Positions 15,165 through 22,832 of a stretch of DNA of 36,721 bases are shown here, one piece after another. Below the pieces are notes generated by a model. It had not been told where the DNA came from, made no database searches, and saw only the letters and a list, made by a program, of their open reading frames with translations. The number at the start of each line of letters is the position of its first letter. Positions within the stretch are counted from its first letter, which is position 1. Made by a program: the position numbers and the translations under genes. This stretch comes from Streptomyces sp. ISL-1 (lineage in GTDB: Bacteria > Actinomycetota > Actinomycetes > Streptomycetales > Streptomycetaceae), in the NCBI RefSeq assembly GCF_018614585.1, contig NZ_JAGGOI010000015.1, positions 173,102 through 209,822 on the forward strand, in the 5' to 3' direction.

Positions 15165-16217
15165 ATGGACTCCTACGAGGACGAGGACGTCAACGGCGCC
15201 AGGAGATTGAGCTCCGAGCCGCAGCCCGGCCGCGTCCCCAAGGCACGCACGCGGCCCGAATCCCCAGCTGAATTCGAACCCGAATCAGAGCTCGAGTCCC
15301 AGTCCGAGTGTCAGCCCGCGCAGGAATCCGCGCCCGCCGCCGAACCCGCTGCCGACCCCGTCTCCCAGCCCAAAACTCAGCTCGCCCAGGCCGGGCGAGT
15401 CCCCGCCTCCCGGACCGAGCCTCGGTCCGAGGCCGAGGCCGAGGTCCAGCACCAGCGCCAGCCGGAGCACGAGCGGGAGCGGGAGCAGTGGCACCGGCTT
15501 CCGCCGGTCGCGCCCCGCGGCGCCCCCGAGTCCGCAGTCCCCGAGCCCGCCCCCGTCCGCGGCATGGCGGCGCTCTCCCTCCCCTACCAGGTCGCCGCCG
15601 CCGTCTCGTTCGCGATCATCGGCGCACTCGCCTGCGTCCACCTGGCCATGGTGTTTCTGCACGTCGCCCCGTCCAACACCGTCACCAAGGAGTACGGCAA
15701 GGCGGTCGACGGCTGGGTCTACCCCGAGTTCGAGCAGAACTGGAAGCTCTTCGCTCCCAACCCGCTCCAGCAGAACATCGCCGTTCAGGTGAAGGTCGAG
15801 TTGTCGGCCGCCGACGGCAGCCGCAAGACCACCGACTGGATCGACCTGACCGCCGAGGACGGCGAGGCGATCCGCGGCAATCTCCTCCCCAGCCATGTCC
15901 AGCAGAACGAGCTGCGCCGGGCGTGGGACTACTACGTCAACTCCCACAACAACGAGAACCGCGCGGACGGCGTGCGCGGCCAGCTCGCCGAGCGCTACGT
16001 CCGCAGGATTGTGATGATGCGCCTCGACGCGCACGACCTGGGCGGCCCCGTCGAGCGCATCCAGCTCAGGTCCTCGACCCGCTCGGTCAAGCCCCCGGAG
16101 TGGAGCGACGAGAAGATCGACACCCGCCCCGCATACCGGGTCCTGCCCTGGTGGACGGTCACCGCCGCGGATCTGCCCGAGGGCGTCAGCAGCGGCCGGA
16201 CGGAGGCGGGCACGTGA
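15165..16217 (+). CDS. DUF5819 family single-pass membrane protein (SdpA-like partner of an HTTM protein)
   Basis: A 350-residue protein. Residues 1-135 are a low-complexity Glu/Gln/Pro/Arg-rich cytoplasmic tail. One membrane helix spans 141-166. About 180 residues follow outside the membrane, with the family motif QNWKLFAPNP (191-200) and a C-terminal sandwich-like region (RYVRRIVMMRLDAH ... YRVLPWW). The next gene overlaps by 4 nt and encodes an HTTM-domain membrane protein. The pairing and the 'W-x-FAPNP' motif recall SdpA, which acts with the HTTM protein SdpB to mature the SDP toxin in Bacillus subtilis. That link is inference; the function here is unknown. ATG or a nearby start; no strong ribosome site. 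Confidence 0.72.
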   Translation: MDSYEDEDVNGARRLSSEPQPGRVPKARTRPESPAEFEPESELESQSECQPAQESAPAAEPAADPVSQPKTQLAQAGRVPASRTEPRSEAEAEVQHQRQPEHEREREQWHRLPPVAPRGAPESAVPEPAPVRGMAALSLPYQVAAAVSFAIIGALACVHLAMVFLHVAPSNTVTKEYGKAVDGWVYPEFEQNWKLFAPNPLQQNIAVQVKVELSAADGSRKTTDWIDLTAEDGEAIRGNLLPSHVQQNELRRAWDYYVNSHNNENRADGVRGQLAERYVRRIVMMRLDAHDLGGPVERIQLRSSTRSVKPPEWSDEKIDTRPAYRVLPWWTVTAADLPEGVSSGRTEAGT

Positions 16218-17413
16218 ACACCACTGCCGACCGCGGGCTTGCGCGCGCTGTCCAGCGCATCACCTCCACGGCTCGCGGCCCGTACCAGAGCGCCATCGTC
16301 CGGATCGGCTTCGCCGCCACCTGGCTGCTCTTCCTGCTGCGCGAGCTGCCCAATCGCCATGAGATGTACGGCCCCAACGGTCCGTGGAGCTGGGGCATGG
16401 CGCGGCAGCTCATAGCGGCCAATGACGCTTTCACCGCGCTCATGTGGTCGGACACCACTCTCTGGTTCGAACTCGTGTATGGCATCGCCGTGCTGTCCAG
16501 CGTGCTGCTGATACTTGGCTGGCGCACCCGCACCATGTCCGTGCTTTTCATGATCGGCGTGCTCTCCCTGCAGAATCGCTCCATCTTCATGGGCGACGGC
16601 GGCGACAACGTCATCCATCTCATGGCGATCTATCTGGTTCTGACGCGCTGCGGGCAGGTCTGGTCCCTGGACGCACGGCGAGCCGCCCGAGCGGCGCCGG
16701 GGGTGACGGGCGGGCCGTCCCGCGACCGCGTCGGCCCCGTGCTCTGGGCGGTGCTGGGACTCGCCCTGATCACCGCCACATTCCTGAACCAGACCGGCTG
16801 GCTGGTCATGCTGCTTCTCGGGTTGCTCTGGGTGGGGCTGGGGCTGTGGTGGGTGGTGAGCCGATTCGCGCCGCACAGTGAGCCGCGCGCCCTGCTGGAC
16901 GTTCTCGCCAACCTTGCTCACAATGCCGCTTTCGTCGTGATCATGGCCGAGGTCTGCCTGATCTACGCCACCGCGGGTTGGTACAAGATCCAGGGCTCCC
17001 GTTGGCAGGACGGCACCGCGCTCTACTACCCGCTCAAGCTGGATTACTTCACGCCCTGGCCGGCCCTCTCCGACCTCCTCGCCTCCGGCGGCGTGATGGT
17101 GATGGTGCTGACATACGGCACGGTCATCGTGCAGGTCGCCTTCCCGTTCACGCTCTTCAACCGGCGCGTCAAGAACGTCCTGCTGGCCGCCATGATGCTG
17201 GAGCACGCGGCCATCGCCGTACTGCTCGGGCTGCCCTTCTTCTCACTCGCGATGATCGCCGCCGATGCGGTCTTCCTGCCGACCGCTTTCCTGATCTGGC
17301 TCGGCGGGCGGGCTGCGCGTGGGCGAGACCGGCTGTTCTCGCGCGCGGACGTCGCGGGGCGGCCGGAGCAGCAGCGCGGTAGCCCGGACCAGCCCCGTAC
17401 GCTCGTCGGGTGA
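16214..17413 (+). CDS. HTTM-domain multipass membrane protein (SdpB / gamma-carboxylase-like membrane domain)
   Basis: A 399-residue integral membrane protein with about eight to nine helices. YQSAIVRIGFAATWLLFLLRELPNRHEMYGPNGPWS is a typical HTTM opening. Conserved FMGDGGDNVIHLMAIYLVLTRCG and LIYATAGWYKIQGSRWQDGTALYYPLKLDYF follow, the latter matching the AG(x)xKxxGxxWxxG signature of HTTM proteins, which include the membrane part of vitamin K-dependent carboxylase and SdpB. No carboxylase lumenal domain is present. GTG start overlaps the DUF5819 stop by 4 nt, and the TrmH gene overlaps its own stop by 4 nt, so all three are translationally coupled. Substrate unknown. Confidence 0.85.
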   Translation: MNTTADRGLARAVQRITSTARGPYQSAIVRIGFAATWLLFLLRELPNRHEMYGPNGPWSWGMARQLIAANDAFTALMWSDTTLWFELVYGIAVLSSVLLILGWRTRTMSVLFMIGVLSLQNRSIFMGDGGDNVIHLMAIYLVLTRCGQVWSLDARRAARAAPGVTGGPSRDRVGPVLWAVLGLALITATFLNQTGWLVMLLLGLLWVGLGLWWVVSRFAPHSEPRALLDVLANLAHNAAFVVIMAEVCLIYATAGWYKIQGSRWQDGTALYYPLKLDYFTPWPALSDLLASGGVMVMVLTYGTVIVQVAFPFTLFNRRVKNVLLAAMMLEHAAIAVLLGLPFFSLAMIAADAVFLPTAFLIWLGGRAARGRDRLFSRADVAGRPEQQRGSPDQPRTLVG

Positions 17414-18063
17414 GCACCACCGAGGAACCGATTCAGTACGACGACGCCTACGGCCCCGAGATCGGTGTCGGGCCGCATCCGCTGCCGTGGCCGCAGGACG
17501 CGCGGTACGACCTCCAGCTCCTGGCCGAGGGCGACCGGCGCAATGTGGCCGACATCTACAGGTACTGGACGCGCGAGGCGATCGTCGCCGACCTGGACAC
17601 ACGCCGGCACGGGTTTCATGTGGCCGTGGAGAACTGGGGCCACGACTTCAACATCGGGTCGGTGGTGCGTACCGCCAACGCCTTCCTGGCGAAGGAGATC
17701 CACATCGTCGGCCGCCGGCGTTGGAACCGGCGCGGAGCCATGGTCACCGACCGGTACCAGCATGTGCGCCACCACCCGGACACGGACTCCCTGACCGCCT
17801 GGGCGGCGGCAGAGGATCTGCCGATCATCGGCATCGACAACCTGCCGGGTGCGGTCCCGCTGGAGCGCACCGAGCTGCCGCGGCGCTGCGTACTGCTCTT
17901 CGGACAGGAGGGGCCGGGGCTGACGGAGGAGGCGCGTAAGCACGCGACGATGGTGTGCTCGATCGCGCAGTTCGGCTCGACCCGCTCGATCAACGCGGGC
18001 GCGGCGGCGGCGATCGCCATGCACGCCTGGGTGCAGCGGTACGCGGACATCGAGCACCCGTAA
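17410..18063 (+). CDS. TrmH/SpoU-family RNA 2'-O-methyltransferase
   Basis: A 217-residue SPOUT methyltransferase using S-adenosylmethionine to methylate a ribose in tRNA or rRNA. The three family motifs are in order: NWGHDFNIGSVVRTANAF (motif 1, with Asn and Arg), CVLLFGQEGPGL (motif 2) and STRSINAGAAAAIAMHAW (motif 3, in the trefoil knot). Motif 3 has SINAGAA where most family members have SLNVSVA. The extra ~70 N-terminal residues are short for an RNA-binding domain. GTG at 17410 overlaps the HTTM stop. The RNA target cannot be told from sequence. Confidence 0.88.
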   Translation: MSTTEEPIQYDDAYGPEIGVGPHPLPWPQDARYDLQLLAEGDRRNVADIYRYWTREAIVADLDTRRHGFHVAVENWGHDFNIGSVVRTANAFLAKEIHIVGRRRWNRRGAMVTDRYQHVRHHPDTDSLTAWAAAEDLPIIGIDNLPGAVPLERTELPRRCVLLFGQEGPGLTEEARKHATMVCSIAQFGSTRSINAGAAAAIAMHAWVQRYADIEHP

Positions 18064-18154
18064 GCGAGAGGGCGCGGCTGTCAGGCGGCCCCCCCCGCGT
18101 GCGCGCCGGCAGCATGGCCTCGCCGTCGGCACGCACGCGTGGATCGCCGCAGTC

Positions 18155-19831
18155 TCACGCCTGGCGGCGGACCTCCACCACCCGGAAGCGGTTCGAGACG
18201 AACGCCCCGTCGCACAGCGCGGCGTTCGCCGCCGGGTTGCCGCCCGAGCCGTGGAAGTCGGAGAACGCCGCCGTCTGGTTGACGTACACCCCGCCCGTCA
18301 GGTTCAGGGAGAGCTGCGCCGACTCCTCCAGGCAGACGTCCTCGATCGCGCGCTCCGTCTCCGCCGACGTGGTGTACGCGCCGACCGTCATCGCGCCCTT
18401 GTCGCGGACCGTGCGCCGCAGCAGCTCCAGCGCGTCCGCCGTCGAGTCCACGGAGACGGCGAAGGAGACCGGGCCGAAGCACTCCGACAGATACGCAGCC
18501 TCCGCGTCGGCCCCTTCCCAGAATTTCCGCGCGCCGTCGAGCTTGACGATCACCGGCGTACGGACGACAGCATCCGGGAATTCCGGGTTGGCGATCTTCC
18601 GCGAGGGCAGCGCAACCTCACCCAGCCCGGTGGCACCGTCCAAGCGTGCCTTCACGTCGGGGTTGACCAGCGCGCCCAGCAGGGCATTCGCCCGGGCGTC
18701 GTCGCCGAGCAGGCCGCCTACTGAGGCCGCGATATCGGTGACCACCTCGTCGTACGACTTGTGGCCGGCGTCCGTCGTGATGCCGTCCCTGGGGATGAGG
18801 AGATTCTGCGGGGTGGTGCACATCTGGCCGCTGTACAGGGAGAGCGAGAAGGCCAGGTTGGACAGCATTCCCTTGTAGTTGTCGGTGGAGTCGACGACGA
18901 CGGTGTTGACGCCGGCCTTCTCGGTGTAGACCTGCGCCTGCCGGGCGTTGGCCTCCAGCCAGTCGCCGAAGCCGGTGGACCCCGTGTAGTCGATGATCTT
19001 GACCTCCGGGCGTACCGCGAGGGTCTTGGCAATGCCCTCGCCCGGTCGCTCGGCGGCCAGGCAGACCAGGTTCGGGTCGAAGCCCGCCTCGGCCAGCACC
19101 TCGCGGGCGACCCGCACCGTGAGAGCGAGGGGCAGTACCGCGCGGGGGTGCGGCTTTACCAGCACAGGGTTGCCGGTGGCCAGGGAGGCGAACAGCCCCG
19201 GGTAGCCGTTCCACGTGGGGAAGGTGTTGCAGCCGATCAGCAGGGAGATGCCGCGTCCCGCCGTGGTGAAGGTCTTCCGCAGTTCCAGGGGGTCGCGCTT
19301 GCCCTGCGGCTTGGACCAGTCGGCGGCCACGGGGGTGCGGATCTGCTCCTCGTAGGCATACGCCACGGCCTCCAGGCCGCGGTCCTGGGCGTGCGGGCCG
19401 CCCGCCTGGAACGCCATCATGAAGGCCTGCCCGCTGGTGTGCATCACCGCGTGCGCGAATTCATGGGTGCGGGCACTGATCCTCGAAAGGATCTCCAGGC
19501 AGACCAGGGCCCGAGTCTCCGGACCGGCCTCGCGCCAGGCGCCCATGCCGGCTCGCATCGCGGGCAGCAGGACGTCGATGTCGGGGTGGGGATACTCGAT
19601 ACCCAACTCCGGGCCGTAAGGCGAGACTTCAGCGCCCGTCCAGCCGTCCGTGCCCGGCTGGTCCAGCTCGAAGCGGGTGCCGCGGAGGGACTCGAACGCC
19701 GCGAGTCCGTCGGCCGGCGCGCTCTCGCCGTAGGCCTTGGGGTGCTCGGGATGCGGGGACCAGTAGGCGCGTGTGCGGATGGTTTCGAGGGCCTGGTCGA
19801 GCCTTGGCCGGTGGGTCTCGGTCAGCTGCAT
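18155..19831 (-). CDS. paaN: Phenylacetate degradation aldehyde dehydrogenase PaaN
   Basis: NAD(P)-dependent aldehyde dehydrogenase of 558 residues acting after ring opening in phenylacetate breakdown. SLLIGCNTFPTWNGYPGLFASLATGNPVLVKPHP is the cofactor-binding region; YSGQMCTTPQNLLIPRDG holds the catalytic Cys; the usual ELGGKxP loop is replaced by EKAGVNTVVVDST, typical of PaaN. SECFGPVSFAVSV and FHGSGGNPAAN end the domain. Unlike PaaZ it has no C-terminal MaoC-type hydratase domain, so the oxepin-CoA hydrolase step must come from a separate protein not in the window. Divergent from paaH with a shared PaaR-type operator 55-72 bases upstream of its ATG. Confidence 0.92.
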   Translation of the reverse strand: MQLTETHRPRLDQALETIRTRAYWSPHPEHPKAYGESAPADGLAAFESLRGTRFELDQPGTDGWTGAEVSPYGPELGIEYPHPDIDVLLPAMRAGMGAWREAGPETRALVCLEILSRISARTHEFAHAVMHTSGQAFMMAFQAGGPHAQDRGLEAVAYAYEEQIRTPVAADWSKPQGKRDPLELRKTFTTAGRGISLLIGCNTFPTWNGYPGLFASLATGNPVLVKPHPRAVLPLALTVRVAREVLAEAGFDPNLVCLAAERPGEGIAKTLAVRPEVKIIDYTGSTGFGDWLEANARQAQVYTEKAGVNTVVVDSTDNYKGMLSNLAFSLSLYSGQMCTTPQNLLIPRDGITTDAGHKSYDEVVTDIAASVGGLLGDDARANALLGALVNPDVKARLDGATGLGEVALPSRKIANPEFPDAVVRTPVIVKLDGARKFWEGADAEAAYLSECFGPVSFAVSVDSTADALELLRRTVRDKGAMTVGAYTTSAETERAIEDVCLEESAQLSLNLTGGVYVNQTAAFSDFHGSGGNPAANAALCDGAFVSNRFRVVEVRRQA

Positions 19832-19885
19832 GAAGGACCAACTCCTCGTCGAGCTGGGCAGGGAAGGAATGACAGAGTTAGAGTA

Positions 19886-19903
19886 ACCGAACGATCGGTC
19901 GGT
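19886..19903. promoter_or_regulatory. PaaR-type operator between paaN and paaH
   Basis: ACCGAACGATCGGTCGGT, exact inverse of the paaA site. On the minus strand it falls between TTGTAC and TACTCT spaced 16 bases, a likely paaN promoter, so a bound repressor would cover it. It is 51-68 bases upstream of the paaH ATG and can control both directions. Confidence 0.87.
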
Positions 19904-19923
19904 ACAAGGGGGCCTGTCAAGCC

Positions 19924-19932
19924 TGTGGATAA
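19924..19932 (-). other. DnaA-box-like site TTATCCACA
   Basis: TGTGGATAA on the plus strand, 22 bases before paaH. It lies in GTCAAGCCTGTGGATAACT (19916-19934), which differs by one base from the block at 15118-15136. Confidence 0.4.
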
Positions 19933-19953
19933 CTCATCCGGGAGGATCGCTCC

Positions 19954-21465
19954 ATGACCGCCATCGATCAGAGCCGCACTGTCGCCGTGGTCGGCACCGG
20001 CACCATGGGGCAGGGCATCGCCCAGGTCGCCCTTGCCGCAGGCCATCCTGTGCGCCTCTACGACGCCTTTCCCGGGCGGGCCGGCGAAGCTGCCGACGCG
20101 ATCGGCGCGCGCCTCGACCGGCTGGTCGAGAAGGGCCGGATGGACGCCCCCGAGCGCGACGCGGCGCGGGCGCGTCTGCGTCCGGCAGTGGGCCTCGGCG
20201 AGCTGGCCGATGCCGCGCTCGTCGTCGAGGCGGTCCTCGAGCAACTGTCGGTCAAGCAGGAGCTGTTCACGGCGCTGGAGGAGATCGTCGCCGACGACTG
20301 TCTGCTCGCCACCAACACCTCCTCCCTCTCCGTCACGGCCGTCGCGGGCGCCCTGAGGCATCCCGGCCGTTTCGTCGGGCTGCACTTTTTCAACCCGGCG
20401 CCCCTGCTGCCCCTCGTCGAGGTTGTCAGCGGCAACGCCACCGACGAGGCGACCGCCACGCGCGCGTGGGCGACGGCCGCCGCCTGGGGAAAGACCCCGG
20501 TGCGCTGCGCCGACCTGCCCGGATTCATCGTCAATCGCATAGCCCGGCCCTTCTACGCCGAGGCCTTCGCGGTGTACGAGGAGCAGGGCGCGGATCCCGC
20601 CACCATCGACGCGGTCCTCAGGGAATCCGGCGGCTTCAGGATGGGCCCCTTCGAGCTCACCGATCTGATCGGCCAGGATGTCAATGAGGCCGTCACCCGT
20701 TCCGTCTGGGAGTCCTTCTTCCACAGCCCCAAGTTTCTCCCTTCCCTCGCGCAGCGCCGTCTCGTCGAGTCGCGACGGCTTGGCCGGAAGTCAGGCCACG
20801 GCTGGTTCTCGTACGCCGAAGGGGCCCCGAAGCCCGCGCCGCACACGGCGGAGCCGGCGGAGGCCCCCGAGTACGTCGTGATCGAGGGCGATCTCGGGCC
20901 CGCCGGCGAGCTGACCGCGATGATCCGGGAAGCGGGCATCGAGGTGCGGCAGAAGGACGAGGACCGGGGAACGCGGCTCGTTCTGCCCAGTGGCGGGCAG
21001 CTGGTGCTCGCCGACGGTCAGACATCTGTTGAATTCCGCGATGTCGTCTATTTCGACCTGGCACTCGACTACCGGGCTGCGACCCGGATAGCGCTGTCCG
21101 CCGCCGACCACACCGGGGACGACACGCTCGCGCAGGCGACCGGCCTCTTTCAGGCTCTCGGCAAGCAGGTCAGCGTCATCGGTGACGTGCCGGGCATGAT
21201 CGTCGCCCGCACCGTCGCGATGCTCGCGGACCTGGCGCTGGACGCGGTCGCCAAGGGGGTCGCGACCAAGGAGGACATCGACACGGCGATGCGCCTGGGG
21301 GTCAACTACCCCCTGGGGCCCATCGAATGGAACGACAGCCTGGGGCGCGACTGGGCGTGGGAACTGCTCCAAAATCTCCATGAGAGTGTGCCGACCGGAC
21401 GTTACGCGCGGTCCCTCGCGCTCCATCAGTGGTCGTACGCGACCTCCCAGGAGGACGCCTCATGA
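19954..21465 (+). CDS. paaH: 3-hydroxyacyl-CoA dehydrogenase PaaH
   Basis: NAD-dependent oxidation of 3-hydroxyadipyl-CoA to 3-oxoadipyl-CoA in the late phenylacetate pathway. It has 503 residues. The Rossmann start VAVVGTGTMGQGIAQVALAAGH (10-31) binds NAD; NTSSLSVTAVAGALRHPGRFVGLHFFNPAPLLPLVEVV carries the catalytic His (HFFNP). A first 3HCDH C-terminal domain has FIVNRIARPFYAEA...QDVN, and a second copy follows (PGMIVARTVAMLADLALD ... LGVNYPLGPIEW), the two-C-domain layout of PaaH. ATG at 19954 has GGGAGGA eight bases upstream. It overlaps paaR by 4 nt. Confidence 0.93.
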   Translation: MTAIDQSRTVAVVGTGTMGQGIAQVALAAGHPVRLYDAFPGRAGEAADAIGARLDRLVEKGRMDAPERDAARARLRPAVGLGELADAALVVEAVLEQLSVKQELFTALEEIVADDCLLATNTSSLSVTAVAGALRHPGRFVGLHFFNPAPLLPLVEVVSGNATDEATATRAWATAAAWGKTPVRCADLPGFIVNRIARPFYAEAFAVYEEQGADPATIDAVLRESGGFRMGPFELTDLIGQDVNEAVTRSVWESFFHSPKFLPSLAQRRLVESRRLGRKSGHGWFSYAEGAPKPAPHTAEPAEAPEYVVIEGDLGPAGELTAMIREAGIEVRQKDEDRGTRLVLPSGGQLVLADGQTSVEFRDVVYFDLALDYRAATRIALSAADHTGDDTLAQATGLFQALGKQVSVIGDVPGMIVARTVAMLADLALDAVAKGVATKEDIDTAMRLGVNYPLGPIEWNDSLGRDWAWELLQNLHESVPTGRYARSLALHQWSYATSQEDAS

Positions 21466-22055
21466 CCACCGCCAAGCGCGACACGTACACGCCCGAGACG
21501 CTGCTGACCGTCGCCGTACGGATATTCAACGAGCGTGGCTACGACGGCACCTCCATGGAGCATCTCTCCAAGGCGGCCGGTATCTCCAAGTCCTCGATCT
21601 ACCACCATGTGGCGGGCAAGGAGGAACTGCTGCGCCGCGCCGTCAGCCGGGCGCTCGACGCGCTCTTCGCGATCCTCGACGAGCCGGGAGCTGTCCGCGG
21701 GCGGACCATCGAGCGGGTCGAGTACGTCACGCGGCGCACCGTCGAGGTGCTGATGGCCGAGCTGCCCTATGTGACGCTGCTGCTGCGCGTACGGGGCAAC
21801 ACCAAGACCGAGCGGTGGGCCATGGAACGGCGCCGGGAGTTCGACCAGCGGGTCGCCGATCTGCTGAAGGCTGCCGCGGCGGACGGCGATCTGCGCGCGG
21901 ACATGGACATGAGGCTGGCCACCCGGCTGCTTTTCGGCATGGTGAACTCCCTGGTCGAGTGGTACCGGCCGCTCCCGGGCGGCGGCTACGACGGCGACCA
22001 GGTCGCCGAGGCGGTCGTCAGGCTCGCCTTCGACGGCCTGCGTACGGACTCCTAG
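21462..22055 (+). CDS. paaR: TetR-family repressor, probable PaaR
   Basis: A 197-residue regulator. Residues 10-58 are a TetR helix-turn-helix (PETLLTVAVRIFNERGYDGTSMEHLSKAAGISKSSIYHHVAGKEELL). The rest is an all-helical ligand domain ending in an aromatic stretch (MVNSLVEWYRPL). ATG at 21462 overlaps the paaH stop (ATGA) with an AGGAGGA ribosome site. Co-transcription with paaH behind one of three matching operators points to PaaR, which in actinobacteria releases DNA on binding phenylacetyl-CoA. The ligand is inferred from the family, not shown here. Confidence 0.87.
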   Translation: MTTAKRDTYTPETLLTVAVRIFNERGYDGTSMEHLSKAAGISKSSIYHHVAGKEELLRRAVSRALDALFAILDEPGAVRGRTIERVEYVTRRTVEVLMAELPYVTLLLRVRGNTKTERWAMERRREFDQRVADLLKAAAADGDLRADMDMRLATRLLFGMVNSLVEWYRPLPGGGYDGDQVAEAVVRLAFDGLRTDS

Positions 22056-22112
22056 CCGGGACTCCTGGGGCCGTCGGCGTCTCCTCGCGCTGCCGGCGGT
22101 CCTACTGCGGTC

Positions 22113-22658
22113 CTACAGTGGCTCGGCGTCCGGAGAGGGCGCCGGGAGTGGGCCCTGCCCCGGCCCCGGGTCGAGGTCCGTCTCCTCGAAGACCAGCAGG
22201 GTGCGGGTGGACAGGACCTCGGGAATCGACTGGAGCCTGGTCAGGACGAGCTCGCGCAGGGTGCGGTTGTCCGGGGTGTGCACCAGCAGCAGTACGTCGA
22301 AATCGCCGCTGACCAGCGCGATGTGCGCAGCTCCGGGCAGTGCCTGCAGTTGCTCGCGCACCGTGCGCCAGGAGTTCTGCACGATCTTCAGCGTGATGTA
22401 GGCGGACGCGCCCTGACCTGCGCGCTCGTGATTCACACGGGCACTGAAACCGCGGATCACGCCGTCGTCGATGAGCCGGTTGATCCGGGCGTACGCGTTG
22501 GCGCGGGACACATGGACGCGCTCGGCCACGGAGCGTATCGAGGCGCGACCCTCCGTCTGGAGGATCCGCAGGATGTCTCGGTCGATGGAATCGAGCGGGC
22601 GTGGCGGAGGGGCCTGGTCCGTCCGGTCCCCGCCCTCGGCCATTTGTTCAGCTGCCAT
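22113..22658 (-). CDS. bkdR: Lrp/AsnC-family regulator of the bkd operon
   Basis: A 181-residue regulator. Residues ~20-70 form the winged-helix domain (LDSIDRDILRILQTEGRASIRSVAERVHVSRANAYARINRLIDDGVI). The RAM ligand domain follows, with VSGDFDVLLLVHTPDNRTLRELVLTRLQSIPEV and the end strand TRTLLVFEE. The C-terminus has an extra Pro/Gly-rich tail. ATG at 22658 has a GGGGGGA site; the frame is open further but in shadow. Its divergent position next to a branched-chain 2-oxoacid dehydrogenase operon matches bkdR of Streptomyces; branched-chain amino acids or 2-oxoacids are the expected effectors. Confidence 0.87.
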   Translation of the reverse strand: MAAEQMAEGGDRTDQAPPPRPLDSIDRDILRILQTEGRASIRSVAERVHVSRANAYARINRLIDDGVIRGFSARVNHERAGQGASAYITLKIVQNSWRTVREQLQALPGAAHIALVSGDFDVLLLVHTPDNRTLRELVLTRLQSIPEVLSTRTLLVFEETDLDPGPGQGPLPAPSPDAEPL

Positions 22659-22702
22659 ATCCCCCCGCCTTCCTCGCATGGACGACCTGTCTCTATCCCA
22701 GG

Positions 22703-22726
22703 CTGTGGAGAACCGTTTGTCCACAG
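22703..22726. promoter_or_regulatory. Inverted repeat CTGTGGA...TCCACAG with DnaA-like box
   Basis: CTGTGGA (22703-22709) and TCCACAG (22720-22726) pair perfectly across 10 bases. The right half includes TTGTCCACA (22717-22725), an exact Streptomyces DnaA box. It lies in the bkdR/bkdA divergent region, 45-68 bases upstream of bkdR. A regulator site or a two-box DnaA site are both possible. Confidence 0.5.
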
Positions 22727-22759
22727 GCTGAAGGTGCCTGTAGCCAAAATGCGTCCACG

Positions 22760-22777
22760 ACCGAACAATCGGTAGGT
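22760..22777. promoter_or_regulatory. Weaker PaaR-type operator upstream of the bkd operon
   Basis: ACCGAACAATCGGTAGGT: compared with the paaN/paaH site it differs at two of 18 positions, one of them breaking the central CG of ACCGNNCGNNCGGT. It lies 56-73 bases before the bkdA start. Confidence 0.65.
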
Positions 22778-22832
22778 GAGGCGCGCCACACTCGGGCCGC
22801 TTCGTCGTCGCTCCCACGAGGAGGTGCTCGCG

